Shown here in pieces: positions 1 through 5,678 of a stretch of DNA of 6,986 nt. The notes under the pieces are model-generated. The model ran no database searches, was not told the DNA's origin, and was given only the letters and a program-made list of their open reading frames with translations. The stretch's first letter is position 1; every line of letters begins with the position of its first letter. The translations under genes and the position numbers were made by a program. This stretch comes from Anaerolinea sp. GTDB taxonomy: Bacteria; Chloroflexota; Anaerolineae; Anaerolineales; Villigracilaceae. The stretch covers positions 1-6,986 of the forward strand of contig DYNS01000164.1 in assembly GCA_020720965.1 (NCBI GenBank), in the 5' to 3' direction.

Positions 1-25
1 GGGAATGCGAATATTATAACCGGGC

Positions 26-54
26 TTGAATTTCTTTGAAAAAGATGATAAAAA
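26..54 (+). promoter_or_regulatory. possible promoter for the MoaD-like pair
   Basis: The first 60 bases are much richer in A/T than the rest of the window. A -35-like TTGAAT lies at 26-31, followed after a 17-bp spacer by TAAAAA at 49-54. The latter is preceded by TGA, which resembles an extended -10. Transcription would then start near base 61 and leave a leader of about 23 nt carrying the GGAG at 75-78. The -10 match is imperfect and A-rich DNA gives such matches by chance. The pair could instead be read from a gene upstream of the window. Confidence 0.3.
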
Positions 55-83
55 ATATCCAATTCCTACCCCTCGGAGCGCCC

Positions 84-365
84 ATGAATGTAAATTTTTA
101 TGCCACCCTGAGACTGATTACCGGCAAGAAAACCCTTACTCTGGAGCATTTACCCGATTCCGTCACCGTGCGGGAGGTGCTGGAAGCCTGCTTTGCCCTC
201 TTCCCCGCCCTGCGCCCGGAGTTGATGACGGCGCAGAACGAACTGCTGGGGCATGTTCACTTTTTTGTAAACGGGAGGGATGTTCCGTACCTGAAGGATG
301 TGCTGGAAACCCGCGTTTCCCGCGCCGACAAGTTGGACATCTTCCCTGCGGTGGGCGGCGGCTGA
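84..365 (+). CDS. MoaD/ThiS-family sulfur-carrier protein, ubiquitin-like
   Basis: Encodes 93 residues with a beta-grasp (ubiquitin-like) pattern: an opening strand MNVNFYATLR, a second strand near 16-22, the helix TVREVLEACFALFPAL at 28-43, a strand HVHFFVNGRDV at 57-67, and the ending LDIFPAVGGG. In MoaD and ThiS proteins the C-terminal Gly-Gly is adenylated and then thiocarboxylated by an E1-like enzyme, and the sulfur is used for molybdopterin, thiazole or tRNA thiolation. The ATG at 84 was chosen because GGAG lies at 75-78 with 5 bases between and because the fold starts here; in-frame starts further up (TTG 36, ATG 45) would add residues foreign to the family. The stop overlaps the next gene's ATG by one base (TGATG). 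No other cofactor gene is in the window, so the pathway is unresolved: molybdenum or tungsten cofactor for an enzyme such as an aldehyde oxidoreductase, or tRNA thiolation, are all possible. The family call is firm, the role is inferred. Confidence 0.85.
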   Translation: MNVNFYATLRLITGKKTLTLEHLPDSVTVREVLEACFALFPALRPELMTAQNELLGHVHFFVNGRDVPYLKDVLETRVSRADKLDIFPAVGGG

Positions 366-622
366 TGCAAACCCTGGTGCGCGAAATGCGCGGCATTCCG
401 TATTTTTTGCTCAAAGCCTACTTGCAAGAGTTGGGCGGTGAACTCCGTGCCGAAGACCTGGTCTGCGGTGATGGCTGGAGCGTGCGCTTGGAGCGGATGC
501 CTCCTTTTCGGCTGGGTTCGCTGGAGGTGGGGCAGACTCGCCTGACGATGAACCTGGAAGATGGCGTTGCCGAAGATTTTTTAGCGCGTTTTGCCCTCAA
601 AACCCTCCGCGCCGGAGCCTGA
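365..622 (+). CDS. small protein resembling the C-terminal domain of MoaD-related proteins (DUF1952-like)
   Basis: Encodes 85 residues. The segments IPYFLLKAYLQELGGEL (11-27), PPFRLGSLEVGQTRLTM (46-62) and the Ala/Phe-rich C-terminal helix VAEDFLARFALKTLRAG (68-84) match, from memory, the second domain of the two-domain MoaD-related protein of Thermus thermophilus, where it is fused after the Gly-Gly of the ubiquitin-like domain (Pfam DUF1952 as I recall it). Here it is a separate gene whose ATG overlaps the MoaD-like stop, with no good ribosome site of its own, so translational coupling is likely. Its biochemical role is not known to me; binding or chaperoning of the MoaD-like partner is a plausible inference. 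There is no signal peptide or membrane segment. It ends 8 bp before the convergent glycosyltransferase stop. The similarity is recalled rather than computed. Confidence 0.65.
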   Translation: MQTLVREMRGIPYFLLKAYLQELGGELRAEDLVCGDGWSVRLERMPPFRLGSLEVGQTRLTMNLEDGVAEDFLARFALKTLRAGA

Positions 623-630
623 CTCCCCGA

Positions 631-1824
631 CTATCTGACTACCTCCCTAAAGACCTCCTCCAGCCGCCGGGCAATTGCCTCGCGGCTGAAGTTTTTTTCC
701 AAGGCGGCGCGCCCGGCAAAACCCATTGCCTGCGCCTGGGTGGGGTTGGCGTGCAGGCGGCGGAGCGCCTCTGCCAGGGCTGCCGGGTTGCCCGGCGGGC
801 AGAAGATGCCACAGCCCGCGCCTTCCACCACTTCCCGAATCACGCCGTCAATCCCCAGGGCAATCGGTCGCCCGGCTGCCATGTAGTCGAAGACTTTGTT
901 GGGATAGGTGGTTTTGTATTCTTCCAACGGCTTGAGCAGAGCAAAACAGGCATGGCAACCTGCCAGGGCGGCGGGGATTTCTTCTTTGGGGATGGGCGGG
1001 AGAAAGGTCAGGTTTTGCAGCCCCATTTGGGCGGCGCGGGCTTGCAGGCGTGGCTTTTCTTTGCCGTCTCCCAGCAAAACCAGGTGAATTTGCGCCTGGT
1101 CTTGCAACAGGGCGGCGCACTCCAGCGCCACATCCAGGTCGTTAGACATGCCGTGCGCCCCGGCATACAGGGCAATGAATTTGCCTTCCAACCCCTGCGC
1201 TTTGCGCCAGCCTTCCCCGCTTTCTTGCGGGTGAAACATGGTGGGGTCTGCCCCATTGGGGATGAGTTGTACCTGCCGCGCTCCCCGTGCCTGAACGTGG
1301 GCGATGTACCCGGGGCTGTTGACCAGTATCTGGTCGGCGTGGGCGTAGAGAAAAGTCTCCAGCCAGAGGCTCATCTTAATCAGCAGAGGGTTTTTTAGCA
1401 CGCCCACCGCAATGGCGAAGGAGGGCCAAAGGTCACGCACCTCAAAGACGAATTTTGCGCTCTTTAGCTGCGCCAGCGCCCAGGCGGTAAAACCCTGAAA
1501 AATGGGCGGCGAGGTCCCCCAAATAACATCCACCTGGCGGACGGTGAGCCCCACCCAAAAGGAAGAAGCCATGAAGGAGAAAAAAGCCAGCACGCGGTGA
1601 ACAAAAGACTTATGCAGTGCCTGGTAGGTGTAGGCGCGTAAAATTGTCACGCCATCGGCTGTTTGCGGCGCGGAAGATGCCGCCCCGGTGAGGTAACTTA
1701 CCGGGCTGGCAATGACGGTGACGCGGTGTCCGCTTGCGGTGAGCAGGCGGGCAAGTTCGTGGTGTCTTGTTCCGCCTGGCTCGCCCAGGGCGGCAAAGGC
1801 TTGGTGAATGAGAAGGATGTGCAT
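631..1824 (-). CDS. GT4-family glycosyltransferase, WbuB/WcaI-like
   Basis: Encodes 397 residues, a normal length for a GT-B fold retaining glycosyltransferase of family GT4. The N-terminal half opens with MHILLIHQAF and the EPGGTRHHELARLL loop and helix (15-28), typical of the acceptor domain, and carries EVRDLWPSF at 128-136, a signature of WbuB/WcaI-type enzymes. Residues 77-95 are hydrophobic and may touch the membrane. The donor-sugar half has IPNGAD (188-193), LYAGAHG (219-225), LLGDGKEK (250-257) and PNKVFDYMAAGRP (308-320). In that last motif Asp313 stands where many GT4 enzymes have the first Glu of the EX7E pair. Such enzymes move a nucleotide-sugar onto a lipid-linked acceptor at the inner membrane in exopolysaccharide or O-antigen synthesis; the sugar cannot be told from sequence. 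The start follows the lyase stop by 6 bp, and AGGA (1832-1829) overlaps that stop, so the two genes form an operon with coupled translation. The gene ends 8 bp from a convergent gene with no visible terminator. Confidence 0.9.
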   Translation of the reverse strand: MHILLIHQAFAALGEPGGTRHHELARLLTASGHRVTVIASPVSYLTGAASSAPQTADGVTILRAYTYQALHKSFVHRVLAFFSFMASSFWVGLTVRQVDVIWGTSPPIFQGFTAWALAQLKSAKFVFEVRDLWPSFAIAVGVLKNPLLIKMSLWLETFLYAHADQILVNSPGYIAHVQARGARQVQLIPNGADPTMFHPQESGEGWRKAQGLEGKFIALYAGAHGMSNDLDVALECAALLQDQAQIHLVLLGDGKEKPRLQARAAQMGLQNLTFLPPIPKEEIPAALAGCHACFALLKPLEEYKTTYPNKVFDYMAAGRPIALGIDGVIREVVEGAGCGIFCPPGNPAALAEALRRLHANPTQAQAMGFAGRAALEKNFSREAIARRLEEVFREVVR

Positions 1825-1830
1825 GGAGTC

Positions 1831-4140
1831 CTAATACAGCCGGAAATACTCAATTTGTTGTTCTATTTCTTTCAGCAGGGCTTCGCCTGCTTTGCCCAGG
1901 GCTTGCCGCCATTCGGCGGGCGAGATGTCAAAGTAGCGATATTCCTCCAGGGCGGCAATATCGCCCTCCAGCAGTTTGGCGCTTAACCCGCGCAGCAGTT
2001 TGAGTAGTTCCCTGGCGCTTTCTTCGTCTTCTGGCAGGGATGGGTTAGGCAGGGCGGTTTGCAGCAGGTTGGCAAAGCGCACAAGGTTGGCTGCCAGGGC
2101 TTGCAGGCGCAGGGGGTCATCCGATTCTTCTGGCAGGAGAAATTCGCTGATGAAACTGACCTCCCTCGCGCTAAGGACTTCTACCGCCAGGGAGAGCGCC
2201 GGAACTTTGACGAGGTAGGTGGGAGAAAACCATCCGCGCTGTGGCTCTGCCTGCCCTTTGCCAAATAGCATCTCCCCGGCGCGTGCCAGCGAGATTTCTG
2301 CCGGGGTGGATGATTTTACCCGCAGCAATACCCATCCCTGCGGCGATTGCAGGCGCAGCTCGGTTCCGTTGTTGCGAATTTCGTAGTTCCAGTCTGGCAG
2401 CAGCCAGTGCAGGCGGATTTTGAGGGGGAGTTCCCCGAAGAGATGGCGCCAACGAGGCGGGTACTCCACCGAATCGGTCACTGTCCACGCTTCGGCACGG
2501 TTCACATACACCTGACGGTTATGCCGCGCTCCAAAGTTTTTCTCGTAGGCGTTGTGGCTGGCGCTGACGGCGTGCCACAGGTTAAAGCGGTCTGCGCTGG
2601 CAAGGGTGTAACGCCCCCGAATCTGCCGCCAACCCAGGTAGAGGAATTTTCCGGCGCGGGTAAAGTGGTCGGCGCCGCCGAGGGTGAGGGTGTTGTGAAA
2701 AGCGGCATGGGTGAGGGCATTTTGCCAGGGCGGGGCGGCGTTGTAGGCGTAGGTTCCGGGGTCCAGGGTCAGGTTTTCGCCCCGCCACCACAAATCCAGG
2801 TGAAGCAGGTCGCCGTGCGCCGGGCGGGAGTGAAAATCCCAGGGGGTACGCAGGTGCGCCCAGGAATTGCCGGAAGGCGAAACCAGGGTGGGCAGGGGCG
2901 GGCTGTAACGCTGGTACACCATGCGGCGCTGACTGGTGAGGATTTGCTGCCAGGAGAGGCGTTTCTCCTGGCGCGGGTTGGGCAGCAGCCCCAGCCAAAG
3001 CGACATTTCGTCCCATGCCCCGGCTTGCAGGGGAGCGGGGGCGCAAAATGCCAGCCATGCTGCTTGCGCCACCGGGCGCAGGTCGGGGTAGGGTTGGTTG
3101 GAAAGGGGCAGGATGTACGCACCGTCATTGTGTCCCAGGTTGGGCGCGCGCCCGCCGAGGGGGTCGGTCAGGTTCAGCAGCCAGAGGGAGGCTTTGTTCA
3201 GTTTGGCGCGGGAGGCGGCATCCAATCCTTCGCCTTCCGGGGCGGCGCAGGCGTTTACCCACAGGGCAAGCTGCAACATCAGGCGGTGATAGTTGAGGCT
3301 GTGCTGTACGTATTCGCCGTTCTCTTCAATCTGATGAGTGAATCCCCAGCGCAGCCAATGAGAGCCGGTTTTGCGCCACTGCGCCGCCTGGGGGTGTTGG
3401 GGCAGTGCGAGGGATGCGGTGTAGAGGGCGGCGGCTTCGCTGAGCAGGTGATTGTTGTTCTGCGAGAGGGCGTAGCCCAGGGTGAGGGGGATTCTTTCGG
3501 CGTGCAGGGCGAGGGCGGCGGCGAGGTGTTGTTTTCTGGCGGGGGTGGAATGCGGCGATTTTTCCAATGCCTGCCCTGCCCAGGCAAGCGCCATCAGCCG
3601 CAAGCCAACCTCCTGCCCAGACATCCAGTGCGGTCCCTGGTAGGGTGGGTTGTGCTGCCAAAAGGTTTCGTATTGCTGCCAAAACGCGGCAGCCAGGTCT
3701 TCTTTGGCGCGGAGGGTGTATGCCCGTCCCAGGGTGAAAGCCCAGCCAAAGCGGGCTGGCTCCCAGGTTTGTTTAATGTCGCTGGGGGGCAGGGCGGCAG
3801 GGTGGGTTTCGTATTCGCTCCAGTGCCGCAAAGGTGAGGGTGGAAGGAGATGGATGGGTTGCCATTCCCCGCCAAAGGGGCGAAAAAGCCCCTTTGCCAC
3901 CTCCCGCGCTTCTTGCAACAGGGTCTGTTCGCCCTCCTGCCCCAAAACGGACTGCAAATCTTGTGCCGAGGGAAAGGGGAAGAAGGGGGCGAGGCGCATC
4001 CAATCCCCTGCCGGGGCGGGGGCAGGCACAGAAACTCGCCGAAAATGCCCGCTGTGCAAGCCCAGACGGTAGAGAGCATTGCGCCAAAGGGGTTCCCAGC
4101 CCAGGTCACGCAGGGCGGCAAGGAGGGTGAGGGGGGTCAT
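1831..4140 (-). CDS. heparinase II/III-family polysaccharide lyase-like protein, cytoplasmic
   Basis: Encodes 769 residues from the ATG at 4140. The N-terminal part is the all-helical toroid of heparinase/alginate lyases, with the motif QNNNHLLSEAAALY (227-240) and QIEENGEYVQHSLNYHRLML (271-290). The C-terminal part is the beta-sandwich Hepar_II_III domain, with PAHGDLLHLDLWWRG (440-454), LDPGTYAYN (459-467) and AAFHNTLTLGG (479-489). The family's catalytic Asn, Tyr and His appear present as Asn230, Tyr284 and His442, so an active lyase is likely. No signal peptide is visible, unlike secreted heparinases; proteins of this build are common in exopolysaccharide clusters, where they may trim or depolymerise the product. 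A charged helical tail of about 100 residues follows the sandwich. It is the first gene of an operon with the glycosyltransferase. An in-frame TTG at 4158 would add six residues but lies upstream of the probable -10 box, so the ATG is preferred. No Shine-Dalgarno precedes the ATG. The true substrate is unknown. Confidence 0.88.
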   Translation of the reverse strand: MTPLTLLAALRDLGWEPLWRNALYRLGLHSGHFRRVSVPAPAPAGDWMRLAPFFPFPSAQDLQSVLGQEGEQTLLQEAREVAKGLFRPFGGEWQPIHLLPPSPLRHWSEYETHPAALPPSDIKQTWEPARFGWAFTLGRAYTLRAKEDLAAAFWQQYETFWQHNPPYQGPHWMSGQEVGLRLMALAWAGQALEKSPHSTPARKQHLAAALALHAERIPLTLGYALSQNNNHLLSEAAALYTASLALPQHPQAAQWRKTGSHWLRWGFTHQIEENGEYVQHSLNYHRLMLQLALWVNACAAPEGEGLDAASRAKLNKASLWLLNLTDPLGGRAPNLGHNDGAYILPLSNQPYPDLRPVAQAAWLAFCAPAPLQAGAWDEMSLWLGLLPNPRQEKRLSWQQILTSQRRMVYQRYSPPLPTLVSPSGNSWAHLRTPWDFHSRPAHGDLLHLDLWWRGENLTLDPGTYAYNAAPPWQNALTHAAFHNTLTLGGADHFTRAGKFLYLGWRQIRGRYTLASADRFNLWHAVSASHNAYEKNFGARHNRQVYVNRAEAWTVTDSVEYPPRWRHLFGELPLKIRLHWLLPDWNYEIRNNGTELRLQSPQGWVLLRVKSSTPAEISLARAGEMLFGKGQAEPQRGWFSPTYLVKVPALSLAVEVLSAREVSFISEFLLPEESDDPLRLQALAANLVRFANLLQTALPNPSLPEDEESARELLKLLRGLSAKLLEGDIAALEEYRYFDISPAEWRQALGKAGEALLKEIEQQIEYFRLY

Positions 4141-4155
4141 GCGACAATTATCGCA
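4140..4155. promoter_or_regulatory. near-perfect palindrome over the lyase -10 box, possible operator
   Basis: TGCGACAATTATCGCA is a 16-bp palindrome with one mismatched pair (C4145 against A4150). It covers the -10 box and reaches the first coding base of the lyase. A repressor bound here would block the promoter. No regulator gene is in the window, so this rests on symmetry and position alone. Confidence 0.35.
4147..4155 (-). promoter_or_regulatory. extended -10 promoter of the lyase-glycosyltransferase operon, probably leaderless
   Basis: On the minus strand TGC (4155-4153) is followed directly by GATAAT (4152-4147), an extended -10 box one base off the TATAAT consensus. The usual 6-7 base distance puts the first transcribed base at or next to the A of the lyase ATG (4140), and no Shine-Dalgarno lies before that ATG. 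The hexamer 17 bp upstream (TCCGCT, 4175-4170) is not a good -35, as is common for extended -10 promoters. A leaderless mRNA is the inference. Confidence 0.5.
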
Positions 4156-4169
4156 CAAAAAAATGGCGC

Positions 4170-4186
4170 AGCGGAAGTATTCCGCT
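4170..4186. promoter_or_regulatory. inverted repeat at the lyase -35 position, possible regulator site
   Basis: AGCGGAA (4170-4176) and TTCCGCT (4180-4186) form a perfect 7-bp inverted repeat around GTA. A further half-like CTTCCGCC follows at 4187-4194, giving a direct repeat of TTCCGC. The site covers the place where a -35 box of the lyase promoter would be, which suits an activator or repressor. It is inferred from symmetry only. Confidence 0.35.
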
Positions 4187-4218
4187 CTTCCGCCTCTCTA
4201 CCACTGCGTAGCACACGT

Positions 4219-4260
4219 CCCGGTGGGAGATGGGTTTTTTTCTCCCTTCCCCCACCGGGG
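4219..4260. repeat. REP-like inverted repeat, copy 1
   Basis: CCCGGTGGG (4219-4227) pairs with CCCACCGGG (4251-4259) over a 23-nt spacer that contains a run of seven T (4235-4241). An alternative inner stem pairs GGGAGA (4225-4230) with TCTCCC (4241-4246). The 13-mer TCCCCCACCGGGG at 4248-4260 is the exact reverse complement of 4325-4337 in copy 2, so the two are probably related. The T run sits in the loop and not after the stem, so it is not a normal terminator. Confidence 0.6.
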
Positions 4261-4309
4261 CTTACGGGGCGGAGGATGATGGTGTTTTCCTAACGTAACT
4301 GTTCAGCAC

Positions 4310-4340
4310 TCACCCTCCGCTCTCCCCCGGTGGGGGAGGG
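4310..4340. repeat. REP-like hairpin repeat, copy 2 (inverted relative to copy 3)
   Basis: CTCCCCC (4322-4328) and GGGGGAG (4332-4338) form a 7-bp stem around GGT, extended by one T-G wobble and one C-G pair to 4320-4340. Read on the minus strand it gives GGGGGAGAGCGGAGGGTGAG, close to copy 3 on the plus strand (GGGGAGAAGGGCAGGGATGAG), so copies 2 and 3 face in opposite directions. No T run follows. Confidence 0.6.
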
Positions 4341-4366
4341 GACTCTGGAAATCATCCGATTCTGAA

Positions 4367-4401
4367 CCCTTCTCCCCCGGGGAGAAGGGCAGGGATGAGG
4401 G
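4367..4401. repeat. REP-like hairpin repeat, copy 3
   Basis: CCCTTCTCCCC (4367-4377) and GGGGAGAAGGG (4379-4389) are a perfect 11-bp inverted repeat around one C, followed by the tail CAGGGATGAGGG (4390-4401). Similar C/G-rich hairpins with an AGGGTGAGGG-like tail are, from memory, scattered between genes in many GC-rich bacteria. It lies 13 bases upstream of the thiolase extended -10 box and so overlaps its -35 area. It has no T run, so termination is not suggested. Confidence 0.65.
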
Positions 4402-4413
4402 AATAAGCCGCAG

Positions 4414-4422
4414 TGGTACAAT
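4414..4422 (+). promoter_or_regulatory. extended -10 promoter of the thiolase-lipoprotein operon
   Basis: TGG (4414-4416) is followed by TACAAT (4417-4422), one base off TATAAT with the extended -10 TG. Transcription would start near 4429, leaving a leader of about 23 nt that carries AGGAG at 4441-4445. The -35 position (4394-4399) falls in the tail of repeat copy 3 and is not consensus. The same type of box serves the divergent lyase. Confidence 0.55.
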
Positions 4423-4451
4423 TTTGCCAACCTTTTGTTCAGGAGCCGAAT

Positions 4452-5660
4452 ATGCCAGACGTTGTGATTGTAGATGCCCTCCGCAGCCCGATTGGGGCTT
4501 TGGGAGGGGCGCTTGCCAAAATCCGCCCGGATGACCTTGCCGCCTTGCTGTTAAAAGCCATGCTGGAGCGTAACGCCCTCGACCCGGAGACGGTGGAAGA
4601 AGTGTATTTGGGTTGCGCTAACCAGGCCGGGGAAGACAACCGCAATGTGGCGCGGATGTCGCTCTTATTGGCGGGTTTGCCGGTTAGCGTGCCGGGAGTC
4701 ACGGTCAATCGCCTGTGCGCCTCCGGTTTGGCGGCGGTGAACTTTGCCGCCCGCGCTATCCGCGCCGGGGATGGGGAAGTGTACCTGGCGGGCGGGGTCG
4801 AATCCATGTCCCGCGCCCCCTACTCCCTGCCCAAAGCCGAGGGCGGGTATCCCTTTGGCAACCTGACGGCATACGATACTGCCTTAGGCTGGCGTTACCC
4901 CAACCCGCAGATGAAGAAGATGTACGGAACCGAGCAAATGGGCGAGACGGCGGAAAACATCGCCGCCGAGCGCCCGCACCTTACCCGCGAGCGGCAAGAT
5001 GCCTTCGCGGCGCAATCGCATCAACGCGCCATCGCCGCCATAGACGAGGGGCGCTTTGCCGCCGAAATTTTGCCCATCCCCGTGCCGCAAAAGAAAGGCG
5101 AACCCCTCCTCATCGACACCGATGAGCGCCCCCGCCGCGACACCACCCCGCAAAGCCTGGCAAAACTCAAACCCGCCTTCCGCGAGGGCGGAACCGTCAC
5201 CGCGGGCAACTCCTCCGGCTTAAACGATGGCGCCTCCGCTCTGCTGCTGATGAGCGCTGCCAAAGCCGCCCAACTCGGCTTAAAACCCCTCGCCCGCGTG
5301 GTTTCCATGGCGGCAGGCGGGGTGGAGCCGCGTGTCATGGGGCTGGGTCCTGTGCCCGCCACCCGCAAAGCCTTACAACGCGCCGGTTTAACGGCGGCAG
5401 ACCTGGGGCTGGTGGAACTCAACGAAGCCTTCGCCGTCCAATCCCTGGCAGTGATGGAAGACCTGGAACTGGACGAAGCCCGTGTCAATGTCAACGGCGG
5501 CGCCATTGCCCTGGGACACCCCCTCGGCTGCTCTGGCGCTCGCATTCTCACCACTCTGTTATACGAAATGCGCCGCCGCCCCTCCGTCCGCTACGGGCTG
5601 GCGACTCTGTGCGTGGGGGTGGGGCAGGGTGAAAGCCTGATTGTGGAAAGAATGGACTAA
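4452..5660 (+). CDS. thiolase (acetyl-CoA C-acyltransferase), 3-oxoadipyl-CoA thiolase-like
   Basis: Encodes 402 residues, the usual length for a type I/II thiolase. All catalytic elements are in place: nucleophile Cys89 in VNRLCASGL (85-93), NEAFA at 324-328, His356 in GGAIALGHPLGCSGAR (349-364), and the second Cys387 in LCVGVGQG (386-393). Thiolases split a 3-ketoacyl-CoA with CoA into acetyl-CoA and a shortened acyl-CoA, or run the reverse condensation, in the cytoplasm. The segment TALGWRYPNPQMKKMYGTEQMGETAENIA (143-171) and the CVGVGQG ending resemble PcaF/PaaJ 3-oxoadipyl-CoA thiolases, but no aromatic-degradation gene is in the window, so general beta-oxidation or acetoacetyl-CoA use is equally possible. 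The ATG at 4452 has AGGAG at 4441-4445 with 6 bases between; an in-frame GTG at 4413 lies inside the promoter and is rejected. It is the first gene of a likely operon with the two lipoproteins downstream. Confidence 0.93.
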   Translation: MPDVVIVDALRSPIGALGGALAKIRPDDLAALLLKAMLERNALDPETVEEVYLGCANQAGEDNRNVARMSLLLAGLPVSVPGVTVNRLCASGLAAVNFAARAIRAGDGEVYLAGGVESMSRAPYSLPKAEGGYPFGNLTAYDTALGWRYPNPQMKKMYGTEQMGETAENIAAERPHLTRERQDAFAAQSHQRAIAAIDEGRFAAEILPIPVPQKKGEPLLIDTDERPRRDTTPQSLAKLKPAFREGGTVTAGNSSGLNDGASALLLMSAAKAAQLGLKPLARVVSMAAGGVEPRVMGLGPVPATRKALQRAGLTAADLGLVELNEAFAVQSLAVMEDLELDEARVNVNGGAIALGHPLGCSGARILTTLLYEMRRRPSVRYGLATLCVGVGQGESLIVERMD

Positions 5661-5678
5661 GGAAACCAGGAGCCAGCG

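Larger units (their letters stand above)
4141..4451. other. divergent intergenic region with promoters and repeat cluster
   Basis: This stretch of about 310 bases separates the divergent lyase and thiolase genes and holds no convincing gene. From left to right it has the lyase promoter with two palindromes, three G/C-rich hairpin-forming repeats, and the thiolase extended -10 box with its ribosome site. Short reading frames here match nothing I recognise and run through the repeats. Confidence 0.8.

Noticed and set aside
26..364. Plus-strand frame joined upstream of the DUF1952-like gene (TTG start at 26)
   Set aside because: The part before the ATG at 365 overlaps the MoaD-like gene in another frame and gives a Pro/Arg/Cys-rich composition typical of an out-of-frame reading.
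2347..3837. Long plus-strand open frame (496 codons) opposite the lyase gene
   Set aside because: It lies wholly antisense to a well-supported gene, its product is low-complexity Gly/Val/Gln-rich with no recognisable domain, and GC-rich codon use leaves such antisense frames open by chance.
964..4118. Octamer CAGGGCGG repeated about eight times in the minus-strand genes
   Set aside because: Most copies read as GCC-GCC-CTG (Ala-Ala-Leu) codons on the coding strand, so codon and residue preference explains them better than a genome-wide signal motif.
4141..4158. Alternative TTG start for the lyase at 4158
   Set aside because: It would lie upstream of the likely -10 box, adds only six residues with no family match, and has no ribosome site.
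4219..4389. G/C-rich hairpins as rho-independent terminators
   Set aside because: None is followed by a T run, the only T run lies inside a loop, and both neighbouring genes point away, so there is no transcript end to serve here.
4413..4451. Alternative GTG start for the thiolase at 4413
   Set aside because: It falls within the extended -10 promoter, while the ATG at 4452 has a well-spaced AGGAG and begins at the usual thiolase N-terminus.
4715..5554. Shadow frames on both strands inside the thiolase gene
   Set aside because: They are out of frame with intact thiolase motifs and have Arg-rich or low-complexity products.
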